Positions 9,629 to 18,532 of a stretch of DNA of 64,000 nucleotides are shown piece by piece. Source of the DNA: Psychrosphaera sp. B3R10 (GTDB taxonomy: Bacteria > Pseudomonadota > Gammaproteobacteria > Enterobacterales > Alteromonadaceae); the NCBI RefSeq assembly GCF_018861025.1, contig NZ_JAHKQH010000045.1:315413-379412 (forward strand), given 5' to 3'. The translations under genes and the position numbers were made by a program. Each line of letters begins with the position of its first letter. The stretch's first letter is position 1. The notes under the pieces are model-generated. The model was not told the DNA's origin. It was given only the letters and a program-made list of their open reading frames with translations, and searched no databases.

Positions 9629-12600
9629 ATGAATTTTAAGTTAAAACCTTTGGCAGTTGCATTAATTGCAACGACAACAGTCTTAAGTGGCTGTAGTACA
9701 GAGGATGAAAAAATTGAAAAAAATGTTCTGACAACACCCGGGCAGGTAAATGCTGTCACTGGTGTAATTGAAACTGCAGCGTCTGGTTTGGTATGCCAAT
9801 TACCAGATATCGTGCAATCAATAGATTCAGATTTTTATCCACTAACTCAAGATGAAAAAGACAGTTTACGTGCAATCGTCGATCCGGCAGGTACATGGTC
9901 AGATGCGGAAATTACTGCTTGGAATAGCAATGATTTGTCCGCAACTGGAACTGCGTATACTTACGATTACGGCGCTGCTGATCTTTACGCTGCTTTTGCG
10001 ACTGCGGCTACCGGTCACACTAATCAATTTGGTTTGACTGAAGAAGAAGTTGCACGTCAGGTAATTGCAAAAGCGGAAGCTAAAGCGTTTAAAGTCGGTC
10101 AAAAACAAGATGTCATTTTTGGCGATAACTTTGATACTTGGTTTGACGACTGGTTTGCACAAATTCCTTATTCTGACTATTTAGGTGCTTCACAGCGTCT
10201 TGATAGAGCTAAGCGTGGCTTAGAACTTTCAATCAATAGTGCATTAGATAATCAAGAATTGTGTTACACACCGCCGACGGAATGTCCAAACTACAAAATT
10301 TTGGATGAATCAGGAACATACGACTGTATTACACCTGAAGCAAACCCTATTGCTGATGCACCTGCACCTATTGATATGGCAGGGACGGGGCAAGCAGTAG
10401 TTTATTTCCGTAAAAATGGTGAGCAGGATTCAGCTAACTATGAAGGCATAACTATCCATACCTGGAACAACAGTAACTGTACTGCGTACGCTGAAGATGG
10501 CGACAATGCAAGTGTTACGAGCTGGGGCCAAGGTAAATCGCCAGCAGGCATTGATCCTAATTACGGTATGTTTTGGGTTTTAGATCTAGTTGATGGGCAC
10601 GACAATTGCGGTAACTTTATTGTCTACCACAAAAGCAGTGGTGATAAATTCATTACTCAAAACGATGCAATGATCCCATTAGGTAATAGCGGCGACGTTG
10701 TATTCCACGACATAGACAAGCGGGTCTTCTTCCAAGAAGGTTTCCCAGCGAACTTTATCGACGGCGTTTTCTTAGCTAACCAACATCCGTTTTTTGGTGC
10801 CTCAGCTGGCAGTAAATCATGTGGTTGGGGAACAGCACTTGATGCATCAGGTGAAGCGTGTTTAGGCCAAGAAATCTTAGATTGCCCTGCAGGTTCATAC
10901 CCGGTCGGTGTTGGCCAAACAGATATCGCGTCTAAATGTATAGAAGAGTTTGACCCAACGGAAACCACTGTTTACCTACGTGGCGGCTTTAATGGTTGGG
11001 GTGACCCACTGGAAACTGCGCAATTTACGCACAAAGGTGACGGCCACTATGCTTATCATTTAACGTATACCGATCACCCAGAAGGTTCATCACTAAGTCA
11101 TGTTGCAGGTAAGCAGATAGAAGTGATGATTGAAGCTGGCGAAACGCTAACTTTACCTGACGGTGAAATGTTGGCTGTTAATTCTATCCCTGCGGGTTCG
11201 GTATTAATGCTTGCTGATGGCACGTCAGTTACATTAGGTGACGGCACACATATGTTGAGTCTACCTGATGGTGTTGATGCACCGACGTCTGATACGCAGA
11301 CTTATGCTTTAACAGAAGGTTCTAAGCTGACATTGGCGGCTAATGCTAACTTCGATGATTTTGCCTGTGTCACTCAATGTGAAACAAGCTACTTCTTCAA
11401 AGTTGCAGATGCAAATTGGTCAGAACCTACCACTTACGGTGGCGTAAAAGGTGGAGATACCCCAAGTGTTGGTGGAACAATCGCTTTAACCGCTGGTGAA
11501 GGTGTTGGTCAAGATATGTCGATTTCTTTGGAATCTGATTCATTCTACCTGTTTGAGTTTGATGCTGCTAAATCGTCAGAGGCAACTTTGACTATTAATA
11601 AAACACCAGTAGCTGCGTTTCCAATGTTAACAATTGATGCTAATGACCCAATTGAGCTTGCTTATACGAGTAATGGTCAATATGCCGCATCAAAAGTTGC
11701 ATTAACCGCAGGAACTTATTCATTGGTTTTAGCCGACGCTGACAATGGCTTTGCTGTTGGTGGTAAGACAGGCGATGCTGATGTCACTATAGGTGAAGCT
11801 CTGACATTAGAAAATGATGGTAGCGCATTATCCTTAGTGGTGGCATCTGACGGTGAATTTGACGTTGTTTTAGACCTTTCAGATGTTGCTAATCCTACGT
11901 TGCTAGTACAACCAGGCGTGCCGTATGGAACTGAAAAAGTATACATTCGCGGAACGATGACAGGTTGGGGTGACCCTGCACCAGATGAAGACGAAGCTAA
12001 ATATAACGAAGATACTCGTGAATATTCATTGGTTTATGGTCTTGAAGCTGGTGGCACACATGCATTTAAGTTTGCAAGTAAAGCATGGGGTGGCGCACTA
12101 GATTTAGGTCCTGGCGCATATGACTATTCTACAGCGGATGGCGCATTAGCAATCGGCGAGAATGGTAACTTTACTGTGTCACCGACTGAGTCTACAGCGT
12201 ATGAGTTCTCAATTTCATTCGACGGTAAGACAAAAGGTGAGTTGAAAGTTGTTGAAGCGCCAATCTACATTCGTGGCGGTATTTACGGCTCAGGTGACTG
12301 GGGTGCAGACGAAACAATGCGTTTGAACTTCGAACCATCTGATGCAGGTAATGACGCAGAAGCGGGCCATGTTTACTCAAGTGTTGTTACTACAACTGGA
12401 ACAGGCTTTTTTAAAATAGCCGACGAAGGTTGGGGTGGGTCATTTGGATTCAACTACGGTGCAAGTGCAGAGCAAGAAGCTGCAGGCACTAACGTAATTG
12501 AACTAGGTGTGCCATTTGATACAACGCATGGAAACGATTCTAAAAACATCAGTTTCCAACAACCTGCGGGTCAATATAGATTCTCGTTTGATGATGTAAC

Positions 12601-12631
12601 TAAGCAGTTAACAGTTACAACAGTAGAATAA
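9629..12631 (+). CDS. CBM41-like multidomain surface lipoprotein
   Basis: A 1000-residue lipoprotein. The start at 9629 is preferred over the ATG at 9614 because GGAG sits 8-10 bases before it and the signal peptide then reads MNFKLKPLAVALIA, with lipobox LSGC. After a helical region of about 200 residues, residues 257-370 resemble the pullulanase-associated CBM41 fold (FRKNGEQ..., HTWNNSNC, FWVLDL, GNFIVYHKSSGDKFI). Three modules begin VYLRGGFNGWGDP (448), VYIRGTMTGWGDP (771) and IYIRGGIYGSGDWG (879), like small starch-binding/early-set beta-sandwiches. The first is interrupted by low-complexity strands. No catalytic domain is visible. A role as a surface alpha-glucan binding partner of the divergent TonB receptor is inferred. 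Confidence 0.82.
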   Translation: MNFKLKPLAVALIATTTVLSGCSTEDEKIEKNVLTTPGQVNAVTGVIETAASGLVCQLPDIVQSIDSDFYPLTQDEKDSLRAIVDPAGTWSDAEITAWNSNDLSATGTAYTYDYGAADLYAAFATAATGHTNQFGLTEEEVARQVIAKAEAKAFKVGQKQDVIFGDNFDTWFDDWFAQIPYSDYLGASQRLDRAKRGLELSINSALDNQELCYTPPTECPNYKILDESGTYDCITPEANPIADAPAPIDMAGTGQAVVYFRKNGEQDSANYEGITIHTWNNSNCTAYAEDGDNASVTSWGQGKSPAGIDPNYGMFWVLDLVDGHDNCGNFIVYHKSSGDKFITQNDAMIPLGNSGDVVFHDIDKRVFFQEGFPANFIDGVFLANQHPFFGASAGSKSCGWGTALDASGEACLGQEILDCPAGSYPVGVGQTDIASKCIEEFDPTETTVYLRGGFNGWGDPLETAQFTHKGDGHYAYHLTYTDHPEGSSLSHVAGKQIEVMIEAGETLTLPDGEMLAVNSIPAGSVLMLADGTSVTLGDGTHMLSLPDGVDAPTSDTQTYALTEGSKLTLAANANFDDFACVTQCETSYFFKVADANWSEPTTYGGVKGGDTPSVGGTIALTAGEGVGQDMSISLESDSFYLFEFDAAKSSEATLTINKTPVAAFPMLTIDANDPIELAYTSNGQYAASKVALTAGTYSLVLADADNGFAVGGKTGDADVTIGEALTLENDGSALSLVVASDGEFDVVLDLSDVANPTLLVQPGVPYGTEKVYIRGTMTGWGDPAPDEDEAKYNEDTREYSLVYGLEAGGTHAFKFASKAWGGALDLGPGAYDYSTADGALAIGENGNFTVSPTESTAYEFSISFDGKTKGELKVVEAPIYIRGGIYGSGDWGADETMRLNFEPSDAGNDAEAGHVYSSVVTTTGTGFFKIADEGWGGSFGFNYGASAEQEAAGTNVIELGVPFDTTHGNDSKNISFQQPAGQYRFSFDDVTKQLTVTTVE

Positions 12632-12659
12632 GTTTTGTAATGACTACAAAAACATAAAG

Positions 12660-12684
12660 AAAACCGGCTCCGGCCGGTTTTTTA
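12660..12684 (+). terminator. Rho-independent terminator of the CBM41-like lipoprotein gene
   Basis: Stem AAAACCGG / CCGGTTTT with a CTCCGG loop, followed by a T tract, 29 bases after the stop codon. Confidence 0.88.
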
Positions 12685-13006
12685 TTGCCTAATTTTTATT
12701 AACACAATGGATAGATTTAGATGACAAAGTGATTTTTATTGTTGCGCTTATTCGCCCCTATATCCTGTTCGGATGACAAACCAAAATATTTCAACTTTGG
12801 TTATCAGACTTGTTTGTATTAATCCGAGAATATTTGCCGGACTGTTGTTCTAGCTTATTTTTCAATGGACATATTTGTATACAGAATTCTAATAACCCAA
12901 AATTACGATTGTTTTTAAGGTTTAGCTTTAACTAATAATGATGCTATAACAAACACTTAGATACTAATTGAGTGAAAATAGCGCAACTAGTAACTAAGCG
13001 TTTTTT
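12685..13006. other. Gene-free stretch before the propeller protein gene
   Basis: AT-rich sequence between the terminator and the heptanucleotide tract. I see no credible gene. It probably holds the promoter of the gene at 13103, but no single -35/-10 pair stands out. Confidence 0.5.
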
Positions 13007-13085
13007 ACTAAAAACTAAAAACTAAAAACTAAAAACTAAAAACTAAAAACTAAAAACTAAAAACTAAAAACTAAAAACTAAAAAA
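13007..13085 (+). repeat. Heptanucleotide tandem repeat (about 11 copies of ACTAAAA)
   Basis: A continuous run of the 7-mer ACTAAAA over 79 bases, perfect apart from its ends. It ends 17 bases before the ATG of the propeller protein, directly before the AAGG ribosome binding site. A tract of this length and purity is prone to slipped-strand copy-number change. Confidence 0.95.
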
Positions 13086-13102
13086 ATAAAAAGGAAAAAT
13101 AG

Positions 13103-14482
13103 ATGAAATTGGTCTACCAAATAGGAATATGGCTCGTCGTTGTCGCAGGTATGTCTGGTGCTCACGCTGAGAATTTAAACTTGAGTATCGTTGGCAAAGG
13201 TGAAGTTCTTATTAGTAGCCAAGAGGATTCTTGCACCGATGACTGTGTCCTTAATTACCCTAAAAACGCACTAATTACTCTGGAACATAATGCCAGTGAA
13301 AATTGGGAGTTTAGTCACTGGGACGACAATTTATGCATTCAAGATGAAATTGGTTATTTTAGCGGCACTGAAAATTTATTCCCAGTCACAGAACAGTCGT
13401 TGGGTGCCAAAAGTATAATAATCAATGATTTTAATAATGACGGTCAAAATGATGTCGTTACTAATTGGCTATTTAGCAAAAAGGTTGAAATCTTATACAA
13501 CAACGGCAATGGCTTTGATACGCCTGTTTTGATCGGCAATCAATTTAACTATAACTCAGCATTAACCGCTGTTGATTGGGACAATGATGGCAGCCTTGAT
13601 ATTGTTGTAACTGACTTTGGTGCTAAGACAATCACAATATTTGGTAATAAGGGCCTCGATGGTTTCGAGAAAATTGAAACCTTGGTATTCGAAGACATTT
13701 CGCCTTATGCAGTTGTAGTGCACGACATCAATAGTGACGGTGAATATGATCTACTAATTTCAAGTTTTGAAGCTGATTATTCGAGTGACCTTGGAAGATT
13801 AGAAGCTACGATTACTGATGCGCAATTAAGATGGTATATCAACCAAGATGACACTTTTGTTGCTGACAAGTTGATTTCTGAAGGTGAAGGAATAATTACA
13901 TTAGATTCGGGTGACGTTGATGGCGACGGCGATTTGGATATTGCTGCAGCGTCTATTACAACCTACTCTAGTTTCATTTTTAAGAATAATGGCGACACAT
14001 ATGAAACGCAACTTGCAAGAAAGGGGTATGGTACTTATGGCGTTGCGCTTGGTTATGTTAATAGCGACAGTAAACTGGATTTGATCACAACTGACTACTG
14101 GAAAGGGGCGTTAATTTTAAACATTCAAATGGAAGACGGAACCTTTAGTGCAGATCAAAAAATTGGTGAACATTTCGATGGTGTGACTGCAACCGCAATT
14201 GGAGATTTAGACGGTGATGGGCTAAACGATATTGCAACGTCGGTTTTTAACGAGCAAGATTTTCGATGGTATAAAAACGAAGTGTTTGATATTTGTCATT
14301 TTTATCTAGCTCAAGATTATGACGTTACGGCGACCTTTACCTCAGATACGGAAACTGAAACTGAAACCGAAACCGAAACCGAGGAAGATGACCAACCCGA
14401 AAAAGACTCAAAAAGTGGTGGGGTATTTTCTATTTACTTCTTAGTTGGATTGTTAGTTTCTCGAATTTATCTTAAACGATAA
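13103..14482 (+). CDS. Secreted FG-GAP/VCBS propeller protein with possible C-terminal sorting tail
   Basis: A 459-residue protein with a signal peptide ending AHA-E. Residues 24-78 look like an InlB B-repeat-type module (GKGEVLIS..., two Cys, then FSHWDDNLC). Six Asp-rich repeats follow, for example NDFNNDGQNDVV, DWDNDGSLDIV, DVDGDGDLDIA and DLDGDGLNDIA, typical of calcium-binding FG-GAP blades of a beta-propeller. Residues 398-412 (CHFYLAQDYDVTATF) match the usual end of a B-repeat module, so the propeller seems inserted within it. A Thr-Glu repeat and acidic linker lead to SGG, a hydrophobic segment and a basic end, like GlyGly-CTERM/rhombosortase tails, though not canonical. Surface display is likely; the ligand is unknown. 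Confidence 0.82.
   Translation: MKLVYQIGIWLVVVAGMSGAHAENLNLSIVGKGEVLISSQEDSCTDDCVLNYPKNALITLEHNASENWEFSHWDDNLCIQDEIGYFSGTENLFPVTEQSLGAKSIIINDFNNDGQNDVVTNWLFSKKVEILYNNGNGFDTPVLIGNQFNYNSALTAVDWDNDGSLDIVVTDFGAKTITIFGNKGLDGFEKIETLVFEDISPYAVVVHDINSDGEYDLLISSFEADYSSDLGRLEATITDAQLRWYINQDDTFVADKLISEGEGIITLDSGDVDGDGDLDIAAASITTYSSFIFKNNGDTYETQLARKGYGTYGVALGYVNSDSKLDLITTDYWKGALILNIQMEDGTFSADQKIGEHFDGVTATAIGDLDGDGLNDIATSVFNEQDFRWYKNEVFDICHFYLAQDYDVTATFTSDTETETETETETEEDDQPEKDSKSGGVFSIYFLVGLLVSRIYLKR
14352..14383 (+). repeat. Hexanucleotide GAAACY repeat coding for (Thr-Glu)n
   Basis: Tandem GAAACT/GAAACC units within the propeller gene encode a run of alternating Glu and Thr just before the C-terminal tail. 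Because the unit is 6 bases, copy changes would alter linker length without a frameshift. Confidence 0.85.
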
Positions 14483-15019
14483 CTCGGCCTAGCATGTATA
14501 CACTGGTTTAGACCAAGTAAAGAGCCATTTGTTTTTAAGTTCCTAGAATTTAATTATGAATGGCTAATCATTCACAGCTGCCAAAGCCCAACATTCTATT
14601 GTTCGGCAGTTCAAAGCTTTATCTGTGGCAGGGAAAGAACTTAATTTTAGCCAGTATCATTATTCGTTTTAACAATATTTGACGAGCTTTTATACCAACC
14701 CTCTATAACACGTTGTTTTCAGTTAACGTTTTATTCACAAAACTTTCAATTCACAAAGCTTTCAATTCACAAAGCTTTCAATTCACAAAGCTTTCAATTC
14801 ACAAAGCTTTCAATTCAAAATATAAGATTGATTAATTGGGTCGATAGTATTCTTTTTTGATCACAAATATTAATTTGTCTGCAAATACACCGAAGCCTAC
14901 TGCTATAGGTATAAGGGCAACTGTTACCTTATTAGACAATGCAAAATCCACTTCTTTTATTCCAACCATGTAAAACTTGGATAAATTCAACTAATTGCAA
15001 AAAAATACCTATGTTCGGG
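14483..15019. other. Gene-free stretch upstream of aroF
   Basis: About 540 bases with no credible gene. It contains the 16-bp tandem repeat at 14733. No clear terminator for the upstream gene was found. Confidence 0.6.
14733..14812 (+). repeat. 16-bp tandem repeat, five copies
   Basis: Five head-to-tail copies of ATTCACAAAGCTTTCA. The first differs at one base (AAAACTTTCA). A partial sixth copy (ATTCAAAA) follows. There are no spacers, so it is not CRISPR. Each unit holds the hexamer palindrome AAGCTT. Confidence 0.95.
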
Positions 15020-15048
15020 TTGACAGATGCTGGTCATTTTCTTATTGT
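15020..15048 (+). promoter_or_regulatory. Sigma70 promoter of aroF-tyrA
   Basis: TTGACA (15020-15025), a 17-base spacer, then TATTGT (15043-15048). It lies about 140 bases before the aroF start. The first TyrR-like box begins at the last base of the -10 element. Confidence 0.7.
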
Positions 15049-15086
15049 GTAATTAATTCAATACACACTGTAATTTTAAGTTTACA
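15048..15086 (+). promoter_or_regulatory. Two TyrR-like boxes controlling aroF-tyrA
   Basis: The TyrR consensus is TGTAAA-N6-TTTACA. Sequence 15069-15086 is TGTAAT-N6-TTTACA (one mismatch). Sequence 15048-15065 is TGTAAT-N6-AATACA (three mismatches). The two start 21 bases apart, two helical turns, and cover the expected transcription start, which fits repression by tyrosine-bound TyrR. The regulator gene is not in the window. Confidence 0.7.
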
Positions 15087-15186
15087 CACTGAGTTAAGTA
15101 TAAAGGTGTTTGTCTTTGTTTGTCCCAAATTGGTGCATAGATGATGGCTAGGTTTTTTGCGTTTGGTGGATAGAGAGGAAAACAAC

Positions 15187-16266
15187 ATGCAACGAGATAT
15201 TTTAAACAACGTAAATGTAACGTCTGAGCGCGTACTAGTAATGCCAAGCGTAATGAAGACTGCATTACCCCTGTCGCCGGCAAACGCAGAGTTTATTTCA
15301 AATTCACGTCTTACTATTTCAAATATCATTCATAAAAAAGATCCGCGTACCTTAGTGATCATGGGACCTTGCTCAATCCATGATATTGCAGCTGCAAAAG
15401 AATACGCGCTAAAACTTAAAGCATTACAAGAGACTTGTCTTGATACTCAATTTATTGTGATGCGTGTTTATTTTGAGAAACCACGCACAACAGTAGGTTG
15501 GAAAGGACTTATTAACGATCCGCACTTAGATGGAACATTCGACATTGAAACAGGCTTAAATAAAGCTCGTGAACTAATGTTGTGGTTGACTGACCAAGAG
15601 ATCCCAGTTGCGACAGAAGCACTTGATCCTATTTCACCACAATATTTGTCTGACCTAGTATCTTGGTCTGCTATTGGTGCGCGTACAACTGAATCGCAAA
15701 CACACAGAGAAATGGCGAGTGGTTTGTCTATGCCTGTTGGCTTTAAAAACGGTACAGACGGCAACGTAAATATCGCACTTAACGCAATTGGTGCAGCTGG
15801 CAGCGGTCATAACTTCCTTGGAATTAATGAACAGGGCCAAGTGACAATTATGCAAACGGTTGGTAATCCTGATGCACATTTGATTCTGCGTGGTGGTAAA
15901 CAACCTAATTATCAACAAGAGCACGTTAAATCTGCGGCTGATTCATTGACCAAATCTGGTTACAATCCTGCAATTATAGTTGATTGTTCTCACGCAAATT
16001 CTTATAAAGACTTTAACCGCCAAGGTGAAGTAGCAAGAGATGTGTTAGGCCAAATTGAACAAGGCGATGATTCAATTGTTGGGATCATGATTGAAAGCCA
16101 TATCAACGCGGGTAACCAAAAACTGGATGCGGACTTATCTAAATTGAAATATGGCGTGTCTATCACCGACGGTTGTATTGACTGGCAAACGACGGAAGAG
16201 TTAGTGCTAGAATACCACCAGAGATTACTTGCGGTTGTAGCTAAAAAAGAAACGACACACGCCTAG
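15187..16266 (+). CDS. aroF: 3-deoxy-7-phosphoheptulonate (DAHP) synthase, class I, tyrosine-sensitive type
   Basis: A 359-residue protein (ATG 15187, preceded by GAGG). It has the class I DAHP synthase motif MGPCSIHD, plus GWKGLINDPHLDG, GARTTESQTHRE, LRGGKQPNY and VDCSHANSYKD. It condenses PEP and erythrose-4-phosphate, the first step of aromatic amino acid synthesis. Assignment to the Tyr-controlled isoenzyme AroF rests on the tyrA gene 10 bases downstream and the TyrR-like boxes upstream, as in enterics. An upstream in-frame start at 15157 has no ribosome binding site. Confidence 0.95.
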   Translation: MQRDILNNVNVTSERVLVMPSVMKTALPLSPANAEFISNSRLTISNIIHKKDPRTLVIMGPCSIHDIAAAKEYALKLKALQETCLDTQFIVMRVYFEKPRTTVGWKGLINDPHLDGTFDIETGLNKARELMLWLTDQEIPVATEALDPISPQYLSDLVSWSAIGARTTESQTHREMASGLSMPVGFKNGTDGNVNIALNAIGAAGSGHNFLGINEQGQVTIMQTVGNPDAHLILRGGKQPNYQQEHVKSAADSLTKSGYNPAIIVDCSHANSYKDFNRQGEVARDVLGQIEQGDDSIVGIMIESHINAGNQKLDADLSKLKYGVSITDGCIDWQTTEELVLEYHQRLLAVVAKKETTHA

Positions 16267-16276
16267 GAGGCGCCTA

Positions 16277-17392
16277 GTGGCAATAGAAAATTTAAGAGAA
16301 CAAATAGACCAACTCGATATTCAATTGGTTGAACTCTTAGCGAAACGGCAGCAGGTTACTGCTGCCGTTGGCGTATATAAAAGAGAAGTGGGGAAGCCAA
16401 TTTACGACCCAGTTCGTGAAGCCGAACTTATTTCGGAACGTCGAGATTTAGCTACTTCACTAAATGTTTCGCCCGATTTAGTCGAAGATCTTTTACGCCG
16501 AATTATGCGTGAGAGCTATCAAACTCAACATCATGCATACCGATGTGTTAACCCTGGCGCCAAAATTGTAATCGTCGGTGGCGCTGGCGTGTTAGGCCGC
16601 AGATTTGTCGAAATGTTTGAGCGCAGTGAATATCAGGTTTCAGTGATCGAACAACAAGATTGGGCCAATGCCGCTGAAATTGTCGAGGGCGCAAGCGCCG
16701 TTATTGTTGCAGTACCAATTAAATTAACACCTATGGTTATCAAGCAACTACCACCATTACCTCAAGACTGTATATTGGCCGATTTAACTTCATTAAAAGC
16801 AGAGCCTTTGGCTGCAATGTTAAACGCCCATGCGGGACCCGTTGTTGGTTTGCACCCAATGTTTGGCCCTGACGTACCTAACTTTGTAAAACAAGTTGTC
16901 GTTGTGTGTGAAGGACGTGAGTCAGATAAATACGACTGGTTGTTACGTCAAATTTCAATTTGGGGTGTTGTACTGCAACACGATGACGCAGCTGAACATG
17001 ATAAAAGCATGCAGCTTATTCAAGCTATGCGCCACTTCACAACTTATGTGTATGGACGCTTTTTATCTGAACAAGGTGCCGACCTCAATAAGTTATTAAG
17101 ATTAAGTTCACCAATATATCGACTTGAATTGGCGATGACGGGAAGGTTGTTTGCGCAAAACGCTGAGCTCTATGCTGATATCATTTATGGTGCCAGTTCA
17201 GCCATTGAACTAGCCGATACCTTTAGCCGTGAACTCGATCAGGCTGTTGATGACTTGAAACGTGACGATAAAGAAGCGTTTAAACAACGTTTTGGTGAGG
17301 TTGCAAATTGGTTTGGTGAAAAGTCAAAAGAGTTCTTACAGGATAGCCGTGCTATGTTACAAACGGCTCAAGATTCTCGTGATTTATCATAA
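16277..17392 (+). CDS. tyrA: T-protein: chorismate mutase / prephenate dehydrogenase
   Basis: A 371-residue bifunctional enzyme. Residues 1-90 are the AroQ-type chorismate mutase (LREQIDQLDIQLVELLAKRQ). From residue about 95 on comes the NAD-dependent prephenate dehydrogenase with IVGGAGVLGRRF and GLHPMFGPDV. It converts chorismate to 4-hydroxyphenylpyruvate for tyrosine. GTG start preceded by AGGAGG at ideal spacing, 10 bases after aroF, so translation is probably coupled within one operon. Confidence 0.96.
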   Translation: MAIENLREQIDQLDIQLVELLAKRQQVTAAVGVYKREVGKPIYDPVREAELISERRDLATSLNVSPDLVEDLLRRIMRESYQTQHHAYRCVNPGAKIVIVGGAGVLGRRFVEMFERSEYQVSVIEQQDWANAAEIVEGASAVIVAVPIKLTPMVIKQLPPLPQDCILADLTSLKAEPLAAMLNAHAGPVVGLHPMFGPDVPNFVKQVVVVCEGRESDKYDWLLRQISIWGVVLQHDDAAEHDKSMQLIQAMRHFTTYVYGRFLSEQGADLNKLLRLSSPIYRLELAMTGRLFAQNAELYADIIYGASSAIELADTFSRELDQAVDDLKRDDKEAFKQRFGEVANWFGEKSKEFLQDSRAMLQTAQDSRDLS

Positions 17393-17561
17393 AGTAGGGT
17401 AAATAATAGGCAATCTATTGATTTTATTATTTTGTCTCAATTTACTTTGCTTTTTTATCATAAAACAAGTTGTGAAATCATTGATTTAGATTAACATTAA
17501 AAACAGACACAGCTTATGTGATTTACCGTTAATCACCTCATGTGCAATTAAAGGAAACTAT

Positions 17562-18404
17562 ATGTCTACTGAGAATGCCTTATTAACAATTTTGGTTGAA
17601 AAGATACAAAGCGATTCTTTGGTTTTACCAACGCTACCTGAAATCGCTATTAAAATACGCGAAGCCGCGGATGACCCTGATGTAAATTTGTTAGCGATGG
17701 CAGATGTTATTGCTTTTGATCCAGCACTTTCTGCGCGTATGGTTAAAGTTGCTAACAGTGCTTTTATGGGACGTTCAGTTAAGGTTGAAACACTTAACCA
17801 AGCTGTTACTCGTATTGGTCTGCGTCAAATAAAAAATATAGCTACAGCAATTGCAATGGAACAACTGTTTGTTTCAAGAAATGAATTGGTTAAAGATTAC
17901 ATGACCAAAACATGGCAAAAAACAGTAAATGTTGCATGCGTATCAATGGCCGTTATGCAATGCTGGTTAAAAGAGAACAAGCACTCTTCGATCAATATTG
18001 ACACATTAACTTTGGTTGCACTTGTCCACACGATTGGCGTATTACCAATTTTAACAGAAGCAGAACGTCACGAAGAAGTGTTCGCTAACCCTAGTTTCTT
18101 AGAAGCGGCAATTAAACGTATGGCTGGTAAACTTGGGGGCGCAATTATGCGCTCTTGGGAATTTACTGGTGAGTTTATTGAAGTTGCTGAAAACTGGAAT
18201 GACCTAACGTATCAAACTGAGAAAGTAAGTTACTTAGATTTTGTTCGTGTTGGCGCTATCTATAACAAGATTTTAGGTAAAAATGCTGATACCAACGAAA
18301 TGTTAAAACCTTATGTTGAAAAAGGCGTTATTCCAGACCTGAAGTTTTTCAATAGCGAAGAATTCACTAAAAACTTAAGTGATGTTAAATCTGTATTTTC
18401 TTAA
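17562..18404 (+). CDS. HDOD-domain signalling protein
   Basis: A 280-residue protein made almost entirely of one HDOD domain (LPTLPEIAIKIREAADDPDVNLLAMADVIAFDPALSARMVKVANS is characteristic). HDOD domains are catalytically inactive HD relatives used in bacterial signalling and stress responses, often beside c-di-GMP proteins; a GGDEF-EAL gene lies next door on the opposite strand. ATG preceded by AAGGAAA. Partner unknown. Confidence 0.9.
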   Translation: MSTENALLTILVEKIQSDSLVLPTLPEIAIKIREAADDPDVNLLAMADVIAFDPALSARMVKVANSAFMGRSVKVETLNQAVTRIGLRQIKNIATAIAMEQLFVSRNELVKDYMTKTWQKTVNVACVSMAVMQCWLKENKHSSINIDTLTLVALVHTIGVLPILTEAERHEEVFANPSFLEAAIKRMAGKLGGAIMRSWEFTGEFIEVAENWNDLTYQTEKVSYLDFVRVGAIYNKILGKNADTNEMLKPYVEKGVIPDLKFFNSEEFTKNLSDVKSVFS

Positions 18405-18434
18405 GTAAATGATTGTCGTATAAAAGCGATAACC

Positions 18435-18469
18435 AAAAAAACCGACGTCATGTCGGTTTTTTATTTTTT
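18435..18469. terminator. Terminator after the HDOD gene
   Basis: A run of A, ACCGAC / GTCGGT arms, then a run of T. The A and T runs make it usable from both sides, including the converging CHASE2-EAL gene that ends at 18533. Confidence 0.85.
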
Positions 18470-18532
18470 AACGCTGCAACACTGCATTACTTCATGTACT
18501 ACAACTTGTCATGGACGTATAGGTGTCACGAG

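Noticed and set aside
14733-14812. Possible CRISPR array
   Set aside because: The 16-base units are directly adjacent with no unique spacers, and no cas gene is near.
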